A stretch of 64,000 bases of DNA from Antedon mediterranea (Eukaryota; Echinodermata; Crinoidea; Comatulida; Antedonidae). Of this stretch, positions 1 through 12,700 are shown piece after piece; position 1 is the stretch's first letter; every line of letters begins with the position of its first letter. The stretch covers positions 15,131,001 to 15,195,000 of the forward strand of contig NC_092673.1 in assembly GCF_964355755.1 (NCBI RefSeq), in the 5' to 3' direction. Below the pieces are notes generated by a model. That model was not told the origin of the DNA, searched no databases, and was given only the letters and a program-made list of their open reading frames with translations. The position numbers were made by a program, and so were the translations under genes.

Positions 1-297
1 TACCGCTAAGTTGCAGAGTAGAGATTTACTGCCGCTCGCTCGCGGTCAATTTCGCTTATTTTTACAAGTTGCTCACGTTTCATCAACCGCCAATCGGTCC
101 AACTTTTAATAAATCATTGCTACAACTCCAGGCCCGCAAATTTTATATCACATTCAAATCTACGGAAAACCGGTTTCTAGACGTTTTTTTTTCTGCTTCA
201 CCGTATGGCCGGCCTAGTACATTTTTGTAGCTCATCAAAAAAAAGTTTGGAGCGCCCCCAATAAACATAGTTTTTCAATACAACAACACAACTACTA
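1..297. other. Unassigned sequence
   Basis: I see no ORF, repeat partner or RNA signal in this stretch. It precedes the target duplication of the 306-2859 element. Confidence 0.3.
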
Positions 298-519
298 TCC
301 ACAAGGGTCGACGCTATAGCGTTTTACCTTCTTGAGATATGAATATGCAAATTACCTTCATGTATAATAATTAATATTATATAACACCTATATAAATTCC
401 TGTCATTTGATTGGACGAATGTGGGTCACATGGCGTGCAATAGTACGCACTATTCAACGATCGTTAAATAGTACTTTTTGAAACATTTTTGTTTGTTATT
501 TAGATGTTATATAAAACAA

Positions 520-678
520 ATAATGAATGTTTTGTATTCGTGTAATGGTACAAATAATGGCACTTGGTGAATGATGAAAGGTTATATCAACTCGGCTTTG
601 CCTCGTTGATATAACCTTTCATCATTCACCTCGTGCCATTATTTGTACCATTGCACTCATAAACATTCATTATTTGTA
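520..678. repeat. Long hairpin (about 79-bp arms)
   Basis: The left arm, about 520-598, is the near-perfect reverse complement of the right arm, about 600-678 (core GGTTATATCAAC/GTTGATATAACC and TGAATGATGAAAGG/CCTTTCATCATTCA), with almost no loop. Confidence 0.85.
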
Positions 679-1010
679 TACTGTTAGAGGGTGCTAATAC
701 TGTTAGAGGTTGCTCCTATAGTATTAATTATTATACATGAGCAGAGGTAATTTGCATATTCATATCTCAAGAAGGTAGAAAGGTCAACTCCTCAACGTGT
801 AGCGCTGAATGTTCGTATGTTTTTTCTTTCTGTGGAGCCTGAATAATGTTGTGTTTACCTTATATTAACTCCTTTGTTTCGGGCGTCAGTTTTTAGTAAT
901 TGTTAAGGAAACTTAATATTTAATTATAATTTATATCTGGCTTTATTGAGTTGTTATTCCTCTGACTAATCGCCGATAGACTAGTTAGTGTAGACTGTGT
1001 ACACATATAC

Positions 1011-1562
1011 CCCTTTCACACCAAAACTCCGGAGACACCCCGGGGTTTATGACCATTCAAAACATCGAGAAACTCCGGAGATACCCTTTCACACCAACCT
1101 AGCAACACCGGGGTTTATAAAATAAAATTGTTAATGTCGCCCTCTATTTTGTTTGTTTACATAGCGACGATCATTAGAACGATTTTAATTGATAATATTT
1201 TTAATTTAATAATTATTTTCAAAAGTCTCAGAAGTAATATAATGGTTTTTTTTATACTACTTATTATTTTTTATACCCGTTATATATTTTTTACAAATAT
1301 TTAAAGTATTTTGAAATAATACTAAAGCAATGTGTGATCATATGAGGATGACCTTTTGACCTGAAAACTCCGGAGTTTAGGTTTTTGTTCCTTTCACACC
1401 AAAACACCGGGGTGTCCCCGCAGTTCGCTTTCCGGAGAATGTTCAGCTGTTCAACCCCGCAGTTTTAAACTCCGGAGTTGCTTGATTTTACCTTTCACAT
1501 CAAAACACCGGGGCGTCAACTCCGGGGTGTCTCCGGAGTTTTGCTTTTGGTGTGAAATGGGT
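1011..1562. mobile_element. MITE with CCGGAG-rich inverted termini
   Basis: The ends read TACCCCTTTCACACCAAAA and, reversed, TACCCATTTCACACCAAAA, followed by ACTCCGGAGACACCCC on both sides. Further internal copies of the CCGGAG/ACACCGGGG motif occur near 1070-1110 and 1365-1475, so the element is internally repetitive. It has no coding capacity. A lone end of the same family is at about 28084-28104. Confidence 0.75.
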
Positions 1563-1747
1563 AATAGTAGTCTAGTAGGCGATCAGCCTAGTACCACCCC
1601 ACCAGATGCCTATTAGGTATACTTTGTATACTTTATAGGTACCGTATACCATAGAGATATTATAGTGAACTATAATATCTCTATGTGTATACTTAACGTT
1701 TATTGAATAAACACAGTAAAGTGGTGCCCAACCAGAGAGGTGTAATA

Positions 1748-2216
1748 AGCCGAAGGCTAGAGGGCGTACTCCAGACTTAAAAGTGATTCCATCAGGAGGG
1801 GGAACCAACAAGATGGCGGCCGTAAATGTGTACAAAAACATTATTTAATATTAAAAATAATATAATATAATACATTAAGACCACATAAATTACAACATAT
1901 TCTTGTTAAAGCAAAGTGAAGTTTTTATAAAATTAATTAATATTGTTATTCGCAATGGAAAGAATAATTTCTTTCTGGGTAATCTAGTATTTTTTGTATA
2001 CGAGGATCATAGAATACGTTTGCGTTTATACGCTTAACACGCTGTGTTGCGTATCGTTCTCACACAGATAGGCTCAACACAAGCGTATAGTAGTGCGTAC
2101 TGCGTAGAGCATCTGATTGGTCGATTGCAGCCGCCATCTTGTTGGTTCCCTCTCCATGGAGAATCACTTTTTGAACTGCGATAACATTGGAGTTTGCAAT
2201 CCAGCCTTCGGCTAAA
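1748..2216. mobile_element. Foldback element
   Basis: Arms 1748-1823 and 2129-2216 are inverted copies (shared cores AGCCGAAGGCT and GGAACCAACAAGATGGCGGC, with the reverse on the right). A smaller perfect hairpin lies just outside the left arm at about 1651-1682 (AGAGATATTATAGT / ACTATAATATCTCT). Confidence 0.7.
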
Positions 2217-2235
2217 TAATATAATATATTTCGAC

Positions 2236-2660
2236 CGTTGTTTGTAAAGCTAGTTAATTATTCGCCATAGAGGGCGTAGATGCCAAAAATTTTGCCGAAC
2301 TAGGGTGGTAAATGGTAGAGTAGGTCAAGGGTTATCGATCCATACAAAATATTTTGAAAATATTAAGTAGGTCAAGTGTTATAACGTTTGTAAAGTTAGT
2401 TACTTATTCGCCGTAGAGGGCGTAGATGCAACAAAGTTCGCAAAACTAGGGTGGCAAATGGTAGAGTAGGTCAAGGGTCATCGATCCATACCAAAATAAT
2501 TTGAAAATATTAAGTAGGTCAAGTGTTATAACGTTCGTAAAAGCTAGTTACTTATTCACCGTAGAGGGCGTAGATTAAACAAAATTTGCGGAACTAGGGT
2601 GGCGAATGGTAGAGTAGGTCAAGAGTCATCGATCCATGCCAAAATATTTTGAAAATATTA
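2236..2660. repeat. Three-copy tandem repeat, period about 147 bp
   Basis: Copies start near 2261, 2407 and 2555 at TTCGCCATAGAGGGCGTAGA, each followed by a GGTGG..AATGGTAGAGTAGGTCAAG block. The spacings are 146 and 148 bp. Confidence 0.85.
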
Positions 2661-2867
2661 TGGTGCCTCAGGTAACTTTTATTATGTACTTTTTCAGGCT
2701 CCACGGAAAGTAAAAACATACGAACATTTACACACAGATCATCAGCGCTACACGTTGAGGAGTTGACCTTTTTACTTTCTTGAGATATGAATATACAAAT
2801 TACCTCTGCTCATGTATAATAATTAATGCTGTTAGAAGGTGCTCCTATAGCGTCGACCGTCCACAAG

Positions 2868-3553
2868 ATTCAAGAAGACAACACACAGCAGCTGCTATCA
2901 GATCATACGTAAGTAAGTTTGCAGGTAATTGGATGTTGATGATAAACTGTAAGTTACATGAAATTGAATACATTATAATCAATTGGTTATTTTATATAAT
3001 CCATGTAGTGTATCACTATATGATAATTTAATTTAAAATGTTATAAAGCATACATACATCCACCGGCCCAATATATACAATGTGCAGAAGAAAGAGAGGT
3101 ATGTGTTTGTTATTGACTGTTAATGTTAAGCCGCCTATGCGGATGTTGTTATGCACTTTTTTACAGGTGAGGTAGGTTGGGCTAGCCCTACCTTTACCAT
3201 CATCACTAAGGTTCGGGCTACGCAATATTAACTCCTACCTATTCATATTGCTAAGAGTCTAGACCTACGGTAAGTCTTAAAAATATGTTGCGAAAAAACT
3301 ATTATTAATAATTATTATTAATAGAATTCACATTATTAATAAATATTTTAATTTTATGTTATTTATTCTTAGTATATTTCAGTCCAAACCAAAATTAAAA
3401 GGAAAAAAAACCCTTTGTGACAAAGTCTTGTAAGAGAAGAGAAAGAAAAATGTCTGTTTTCACTGTCAATCACACAGTATTTTTTCTTATACTAATTTCT
3501 AAGAAGTAATATTATAAATGTCATTCAATTTGTTACATTTTAATTTCATATAG
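2868..3553 (+). other. Region immediately upstream of the prominin start exon
   Basis: No ORF is convincing. Two GTAAGT donor-like sites (about 2911 and 3270) could end a noncoding first exon, but nothing distinguishes them from chance. The stretch 3296-3400 is AT-rich with ATTATTAATA repeats. No TATA box or initiator can be assigned. Confidence 0.25.
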
Positions 3554-3572
3554 GAAATTTCAAAGTTGCATT

Positions 3573-3795
3573 ATGATTACGAGATGTCTTATCCTGTTGG
3601 CCATCACGTTATTGGTATTTAGTGAAGTCTGGTCAACAAACACGAATAATAATGGCGATATAACGTGGGCATCATTGCCAGAAGGCAAGGAATACAGCGA
3701 AGAAAAGTTTGATGGGGACCGGTTTCCATTAGATACTACTTGGAATTCAATAGATGGTTTCTTGAAATTCATATCACCTGGTGACCCACCATATG
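3573..3795 (+). CDS. PROM1: Prominin exon 1: signal peptide and N-terminal ectodomain (aa 1-74)
   Basis: The exon opens with ATG at 3573 and a hydrophobic leader ([16 protein letters not shown]), with probable cleavage near residue 21. An acceptor-like TATAG ends at 3553, so a short 5'UTR (3554-3572) probably belongs to the same exon and an upstream noncoding exon is likely but unidentified. The donor GTATGT begins at 3796. The exon ends in phase 1. Confidence 0.88.
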
Positions 3796-6700
3796 GTATG
3801 TATTCTAGTATTATTTTCTATTACTTTTGTATTTCCTGACATCAGTTTTATATAATCTTGATTATCTTTTATTTCAACATTGTAAAAAAAAAAATTATCT
3901 ATGGTATTTTAAAATGCTTGGGAGCTCTTTATATTTGTCCATACATACACAATATTTTGTAATTGGATAGTAGATTTAAATAATTTTAAAATTTGTAACT
4001 AGAAAGCACTTGGTACAGTATAATTATGAATGTTTTGATTTAATTGTTGTCTATTAGTATTACCATAGAAATGAATGAATGTGTGATAACCATCATTTTC
4101 CATCGTGTTTTTGTATAAACTGTTATTCTTGTCTGAATTCAATAATACTAGTAGTAATGACTGCAATGATATTATATTAATCAGGCCCTGTTTCTGCTGC
4201 CAACTAAATACCGTATATTATACGGTATTTGTTGAATACCGTATATATACGGTATATTTTTGGCAGCAGAAACTGCGCTCATAAAAAATATACCGTATTT
4301 TGTATACCGTATTTTCCCCACAAAATTTGTGGATAAAATACGGTATTTACAAATTTATACCGTATTTTTTGTACCCGTTTCTGCTGCCAATAAAAAATAC
4401 CGTATTTTTTTTTTACATGACAAAAGGTCAACATTCGTGTTTTTATTTTCTGTCGCTGTCAGCTGTTTTACACACGTGTATATATATATTCGGCGAAAAT
4501 GTGGAGCGAAGACGTCACAGTTTTACTAAATAAATTTGTGTGGGGAAGCTAAAATGTCTGGCCAACTAAAAGGTAATAAAAGGGACAACCACATAAGACA
4601 TTTCTAAAAAAATAAAGCAGGAGTATGGAATAGACTTGTCTCCAAAGCAAGTAAACTCAAAGCTGAAGAGCCTGCGAAAGCAGTACAACATTGCAAAATA
4701 CAATAACTCGGGGAGGGAACGAATTAATTGTCCCCATTACGATGTTTTCTGTGCTCTCACAACATCTCTATCACTAGGGCTAGGCTGTTGAAAGTGAGAC
4801 GTAAAACTTCCTTTATTGCGACTTTTAATTATCGATCAAATAAAATGAATGGAAATTTGGGTAAAAAAGATGAAATTTAACACGACCACCCAAGAAGTAT
4901 TGTTAGCAGAAACGGGGTACTAAAAAATACGGTATAAAAAATACCGTATTTTATACCGTATTTTTATACCGTATTTTGAGCAGTTGCAGCAGAAACAGGC
5001 CCTCAGTGTACTGTACTGTGGAAGTTGACAATGTAGTCATTATTATTGCCACTGTAAATTCAAGTTCAATGTACTAATTTGATCAGCTGCTATTTTAACT
5101 GCACAATGCTACCTAAATCATGGTGATTTCATGCAATGTACAGTACAATTGTTGAATTGTTTTCTTTATTTAAATAGAAGGACATTTCTATAGAATCTTG
5201 ATTTGCAAATTGATTTGTTTTGATATGGTTATTTTGTGCAACATTAATATTAAGTGTTTTCACTTCATTTGTTTTAATATCTAAGTACAATATTCTATTG
5301 AGATGTTTATGATCCCTAATATATAATACAATCCTACTGTAAAATTGTTGAGGTTTTTTATCAATGCTCTGTGGTGTTCAGAATATCATAGTTTTCATGT
5401 ATCAAATATGGTTGTTTTACCATAGAACCTTCCAAATTTGAAGATTATACAGTAGTATTAAGGATTATTATGTCTTCCAACTCAATATTTGTGTCAAAAT
5501 AGATTTTTGGTTAATGGCAATTGTATATATGGAACAGTAATCTGTTCATTATTGTTGTCATCAACAGCTTGTGGCCCATCTTCATCAATTCCATAATTGT
5601 GAATTAGATCTTGATATTCTTCAGAGTAAATGCATAAGCATGATTAATCCCACATGCCAAAGCTGATTCGGTAAAAGATTATGTTTGCTACTCATGGGAT
5701 GGTCATTCCAATTGCCTTCCATCTCTCTTAATGAATCATTAATGAGACTTAAAAATACTGAATGAAGGCAATAAATATGAATCTGGTTTAAGGGATCAAG
5801 AATTCCCAAATTTTCCATGTAGTTAAATATACCTTGAAATTGTTTAACAACAGTTTGTTTGATATCCAGCCACATCAAATCATTCTTTGATTGTGAACTG
5901 ATGAACCTGTTATATGGCTGCCACATTTTAAGCCTCTATTTCTTAACATAAAGCGAGCGACCAATACATTCTCGCCTCCTTTATCAGATCTGACTCGTGA
6001 TGGTGCAGTCCATTCAAAAAAGCCAACAAATTGGCAGTTGCTGCATTTAATGGGATTATTTCTTTGGGTTGATGCCCTGACAATTTATTTCCTCTTCTGG
6101 TTTTCCTTCAATATATAAATATGCCCACATAGGTAGATTTGGAAATGGTGGCCCACCATGCAATAAACTATGACCCCATTTACACTTTAGGTATTAGCAA
6201 GCCCGAGGCCGGCTCCGAGCCAACCTACATATGAATAATAAAATTAATTAATAATAATACATTCATCATTCATGTTGTAATACTATTGTATATTGATCTA
6301 GCAGATTGAAGATACCATATACTGATAACTGCAAATAACTTGTTTGCATACAGTATGCTTAACATACATTATAAATGTTTATAGCTTTTTTTGCTGCTTT
6401 TATTGTTGAAAGAAGTTAATTAACATTTTTCAGACATTTCTTATATTTTTACTCTGAAAATTAAAAGAAATCTTTTCCTATTTTATTTGAAAGAAATAAA
6501 AGTTTATTTGAAATGAATTGACAATTTAGATTTATAATACAATTTTTGAATCTTGAAAAAAAAGATATCTCATATTATAATACCACAATACAATTAATTC
6601 ATATACAATTGCACTGAGAAGATTTAGCCAAAACCGGTTATCAACAAAAATGTTATGTATCTTACTTCAGTATCACTCTCTTTTGCATCAGATGTACAGT

Positions 6701-9700
6701 AGGTAGGACTAAGAGGTAATAATAGTCACTAATGTTACTGTTAGTTGTACTAACAATATCTCGGGAAAGCAACAAGTACACCCTATAATAAAGTACTAAT
6801 AATTTGCTGTACGTTCTGGCAGGACTGCCTGTTTATTGATGTAGTCAGTAATAATAATATGGTGATGGTTTAATAAGATTCTTATTCATCAAGTCTGAAT
6901 ATCTACATCATGTGGTTAAGGTAGTTTCAGGCAGTAACTAGGTAGTGATGAACAAGGTAATATGTCTACTATGAGGCACCTTAAGGGCCTTACAGAATAC
7001 TATCTATATTCACAACACACCCTCTTGTTTCCATATAAACGATGCAAAAGCTGTGCATTCCTTTCTTGATCATCGGTTAATCGTAGTTTATCGTGAACCC
7101 ATTCCAATCACAAACTCAAACCTAGAAGATATATAATTTATAAAATGTAGATGACAAAATGTTATATTTAAAACATTTACTGAAAGGAGGTGAAAGCTGT
7201 ACACAAGGCATTCTTTTTTTGCTGACTTAGAATGCTCAGCACCTAAATATCAAGGTACTGTTAATTTATACTTTAAAAACATTCAGAATATGTACTGGTG
7301 TATATATTGTAATGACCAATGATTGCTTGTAGAAATGGAAAATTGTACTTACACTAAGAAACCAACAAGTCAACAGTGAGTATGTAAATGCTTCAAAAAT
7401 TATTCTGATCTTAACTGCACATCATATCATTGCACACAGGTTAAGAAACTTCTTTATGTTGGTACTATCACATTAGGCCTAAAAAAAATGGTTTGTTTGC
7501 TTTAAAAATTGGAGTAGAGGGGCGGGTGGAAAAAATACATATTACAAAAACTGATCTGTATATAAGTGTGTAGAAGATGAGGGGGTGGGTGGAAAAAGTT
7601 TTGTTTTTTTTGTACAAATCCTAGGCCTACTACATCATTTGGGTTTTTTGGGCCTTGGATGTTTTATCGGAGTGAGACCTGCGACGAAAATAAAATACTA
7701 TATAGTACTAGTGGTAAAGCTCATACCAACTTCATTTACTTATTAAGTACAATATGTTGCTTGCCTATGTTTGTTTTAAGCATGACTTAAAATCTAATTT
7801 AGTTGTATGGGTATTGTAGGAATTTGAATGAATGAACCAAATACACTTTACTAGTTGCCAGTTAATATTTATTGCAGTATTACCAAAATGACATTAAATA
7901 TATTTTGTGGATATCCAATCACTTATGACGCTGGTGTGAAGTCTGGCTTTTTCTGCCCAACTTGCGGCAGTCCTCACATACTGGAAGAGCAACTCTATAT
8001 TATCAGGGAGTTGAACTCCCTGGTAGTATAGTATATAGTAGTAGGCTAGCTAGTAGTAGTCCTAGTAGTTAGTAGGCCCAGGCCCTGAGGCTGAGAAGGC
8101 CTAGTTAAAAAAAAAAACTCCACAAACCATCGGTTTTTTTTGTTTTTTAAAAGGCAGCGATCGCCACCTACTGCTTGCTAGCATTACAGAAAAAGCTAAC
8201 TTCTTGTCTTTCTGGATCCGCCTCCTCCTCCTCCTTGCAAACAAAATGAATGTGCGTCAGACTTGTATATCTTGAAAGCAATTACAACAATTGTATATTA
8301 CTGTAAGTGTAACTGGGAATGGCCTGTAAATTACCAGATTGTCAATATCATTGTATTATTCTGTAATACAGATCACATGTGTTTTATTATTGGTCTTGGT
8401 AAAACTAATCACAGCTTCACACTGGATGAAAAGTCTGATCCAAACATAGATATAAACTCTGTCTTTCACCATTCACTTTAATTAGTTTAGTTTTAATGTC
8501 ATGGTTTAATTTCGTTTAAAAGTGAAATGGGAAGAGAATATCCAAAAGCGCACAATGGTCATATTTTGCCTTAGGTATTAAAATGTTATAAATTTACCAT
8601 TTTGTTGTCATGAGTGTAATATTTAGACAGCCACAAAGTGCGATTGAGTCTTATATGTCTATTTCATATTTTTTTTGTAGAAGTAATCTGTGATGCCATT
8701 GGAGGTGAATTTAACATCATGTCTGAATATGAACCTATAGACTATTATATTGAGGTAGGTCATGGATAAATAATGGGTAGGTTAAATTGTAATTACCATA
8801 GTTGCATGCACAGCTATACTGGTACTGGTACTGGTTCAAATAACCGTCTCACAGAGACATCTGGTAGCCATTGACTTGAAGTTGGCATTTGGATGTGTTA
8901 CTTTTAAATGTAGGCCTACAGTATGAGAGTGACTACTACCAAATTACACAGTCACAAAACAACTTATAAAACAGTTCATATATACAGTTAAAACATTGCT
9001 GGGAATTATAAATTTCTGTTGAAGCAGGCTCTAATGATCTTGGCTCTTCCACTGAAAAGAGCAATCAATAAAGTGACAGTGACATGTGTTTTCATAGGTC
9101 AAATCACTGGTTGCATCCAGACGTACTTTCATTACAACTAATGACAACTGTACCTTGTTTCATAGTATGTTTTACCCAAATGTACCAAAACCAACAATTT
9201 TATAAAATCCAGATATCGGAGCATCATCTCATATTACAATTGTTTTGCTATTGTTTTACTAACTTTAAACATAGGAAGTGAATCATTAATTTGATATGAA
9301 ATTACATTAAAAAAAAAAAAACTTCCTTAAGAATATTAATAATTTTTAAAAATTCAGCAACTTGTGACTATTATTTGCAATTTGCAACAATCATAGATTC
9401 TTCTGAACATTTTGTCAGTATTTAAATTTAATTTTGTTAATTACCTTATATCCTTTGGTATAATCCTACCCCACTAGAACATGAAATTGGGGCGACTTTG
9501 GAGGTTGGGGGGACTATAAAAAATGATTGGTAAGCATTTATTGTAAAACTCATCTGAACTAGAGAGATGCTTAAAATCATCCAGACCAACAGTCAATACT
9601 GGGACTATACCCGGGGATATACCTGTTTGAGACGCATTCGGGGGTGGGTTAGACCCAAAGTGGGATTATACTCGAGGATATATGCTATTTATTTTCAAAT

Positions 9701-12700
9701 ACTATTTTGATTGACAGTTAAAAGACAACATTGTTGGCTTTATAATGTTGTTTGTCATTGGAATCATCTTCATCGTTGTGTTTCCGATCGTTGCACTTTG
9801 TTTTTGCTTTTGGCGATCTTGCAACAAATGCGGAGGTAGAATGGAACAGAAATCTTCTTCAACTTGCATGTGTTGTTATTGGATTATTGGTTTAATAGTT
9901 TCATGTGCTTTCATTTTGTAAGTTCAAATCTATTATTTTTATTTTATTTCCATCTTAATCAGATTTTAAATCAATTTAATTTTTAAATCGTCATCATAAA
10001 TTTGTTTGGTTTTAAAATCATAAATATGATTTTTTTAAATATATGAAATCTGATATAGATTTAATTTTTGTTTAGTTAAAATCCATTATTTTTTAAATTT
10101 TATCCTAAATCTTAAATTTAATCTTAAAGTTAATCATATTTTAAATTTTAAAATCCAATTTTATTTTTAAATTCAATCATAAATTTATTTGTAAATATAT
10201 ATAAATATATATCTTTTAAATATCAGAGATATAAATATAGAAACCAATGGTTTTTTTTCTAAACGTTAAAAACCATCTTAAAACGGTAGGATGAAAATGT
10301 CACAGAGGGTAAAAGAAGTCTTTTTTGGTTTTTTTTGATAATGAAAGATCTTTTTTTTTTTACTTTTAGAGGTGGTGTTGGTACCGCCTACTCTCTGAAC
10401 AATTACACAGCTGATTCAGTTGAAACATTTGCAGACGATGTCAACAGCAACATTGATAACATAGTGACATTTATTGAGAACACACACAATGTAAGTAAAA
10501 TAGTTAACAACATTGATTATATAGTGGCATTAATTTCAAAATAAATTCCAATCAATTGACAGTGTGATCAGTAAAAAAAAATCATTCTTTAGGATGCAAC
10601 AATTTTATTGTTTTTATTGATTATTTAATCGAACTCGAAGCCAGTATAAATGGTTACTTTATAATTCTAGGATAAATATTTTCTAACCCTTTCACTGCGG
10701 AGCATTATTCCCACCTCTGTGCGTAATATATATTTAAGAAAAACATGATATTTTAATAAATTGCAAAAAAATACTAATTGAGATAATTGTGTAATTATTT
10801 TTGTGGTGTGTGAGTTAGGTATAAAAAAAAAGTAATTTGCATATTGATGACGGCATGTGACGTCATTACAGGTATTTTGGATTTCGTGTTTTTTATCGAA
10901 TCAATGATAAAAACTATATTTTCTATAAGAAATTCTTATGGAATACGTTTTTCCAACTGGATATTGATGAAGATATGTATAACAAATAAAAATATTTTAA
11001 AAAATTGAATTATTTTTATTGTTTTATAAAAATTATGCACAAATCAAAGTTTTGGGGCAAAATCGTGAAAATAATGACAGTTTCCAAAAATTCACTATAG
11101 TACAAAAACTAACTATTGTTTCAGAATTTTTTTTTTTGCGTGTTGTGATAAACACGATGTTGCCCTATTGGGGCTAGTAAATTTTTTTTACTTTCAAAAT
11201 GGCCGCCATTACGCTACTCAAAACAACTTTTCAAGGTTGAAATACTATTTATACTATATAATTAATTAATTAATTAACTATAGAGGGCCGTTTTTTTTGC
11301 TGGAAAAAAATGTTAATGACTATATGAGGGTGCTATATATTATAGGCAAATACGATTAAATCATTGTTTTGCCCATACCCGGTATTACCGTGTATACGTA
11401 TTTGAACGACGTCTGTTTATACCCGGTAGTACCGGGTATACGCAGTGAAGGGGTTAATTTCCTTTGTTTTCTGTTGTATATGATGTATGTTCGCCGCAAT
11501 GCAAACTATAGGCATTTTACTGAAAAGTGTGTAATTGGAAAATTTTCGTACAAAACGTTTTGGGCGACGCTTGGTAACATGACGATCGTTCATACATTTA
11601 AAAGACATAAAACAAGTACAAAAAACTTCTCTATGATATTAAAGATGTATTGTCCCTTTGACTAATTCCAAAAAAAATTTTTTTTTTTATTTCGAAAAAA
11701 AGTGGGTTATTTTGAAGTATCATAATAGTTATTAACTTTCACCAAAAATGAGTCGAAAAAAAAAAAAATTTTACCGAAATACAGATGTTTTTTTGTTCAA
11801 AAAATAACTTTGACTTCCAGTCAAAGTTTTCAATCAAAACATATCTCATAATGCAAACGCGCTTGTTTGGCTACTCTGTATGCATAATCATAAAACTTCC
11901 TCGCGATCTGTGTGAAAACACCTTCTCAACCGTGACGAGTTGTAAACAATCCTAATTAGCATCATGCATAACGCATACTCATGGTTTGAAATCTTTGTTT
12001 ACTTTCGCTTGTGACGATTTCCCAGACGAAATGTAATCTAATTAATTTACCTGTTAATTATGTAAACTTGTTGTTTTTGGCTCGAATTTTTGATATGGCC
12101 AATTTAAATTTAGAATATTTTTTTTTTCATTTTTTGTGTTTCAAGGGACAATACATCTTTAAGCATTTAACTTTTTTTATTTTTGAAATTATATTTTTTA
12201 TAAATGTGTAGATTTTAAAAATATTGATACAATATTTAAGATTATTATCAAACTCTAAAGATAGCAATACAAATGACAACAAATAAACCTTTTTACTATG
12301 GGAATTTCTGAAGTAAAATGAGTCGTTTAAAATGTTAAATTGTAATTAATCAGAAGTTTTCCCAGATATGCAGCAAGGTCTATCATCTAATATTTAGATA
12401 TCATTTTATTTATTTACAATTAAAATTATTTGGAAGTAATTACTATATTAGAGTATCGTTTAACAGAATTTTGGCTATTTCGACGCATCAGAATAGACGT
12501 GCCTATGTTACAGCATAGGCGCATTGCGCGTCTTACAGGTTATCTAAAGAGACCAATTTTTTTAATTTTTGGTGTATAATTTACATTAAGTAAAACGACT
12601 AACCCATGATGAAATTAAGCAATTACTATCTGAGCTCAACATTATAACTCGCTTAGCTTCATCAAGCCTATTATGTTTTCCACTAGGTGAATTTATTCGT

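Larger units (their letters stand above)
306..2859. mobile_element. 2.55-kb non-autonomous inverted-repeat DNA transposon with nested elements
   Basis: Both ends carry the inverted repeat GGTCGACGCTATAG (left from 306; right, complement, ending at 2859). The 8-mer TCCACAAG flanks the element as a direct repeat at 298-305 and 2860-2867, as expected of a target-site duplication. An 8-bp duplication fits hAT, P or Merlin-like elements; the superfamily is not identified. A second, longer inverted pair (about 722-842 versus 2698-2826, containing GAGATATGAATATGCAAATT) also occurs near the left end at about 330-395. There is no transposase ORF. The interior holds a hairpin (520-678), a 552-bp MITE, a foldback and a short tandem array. 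Confidence 0.75.

Noticed and set aside
2875-2910. Noncoding first exon of prominin ending at a GTAAGT near 2911
   Set aside because: It is only a donor-like hexamer at the edge of a transposon. No promoter or other support.
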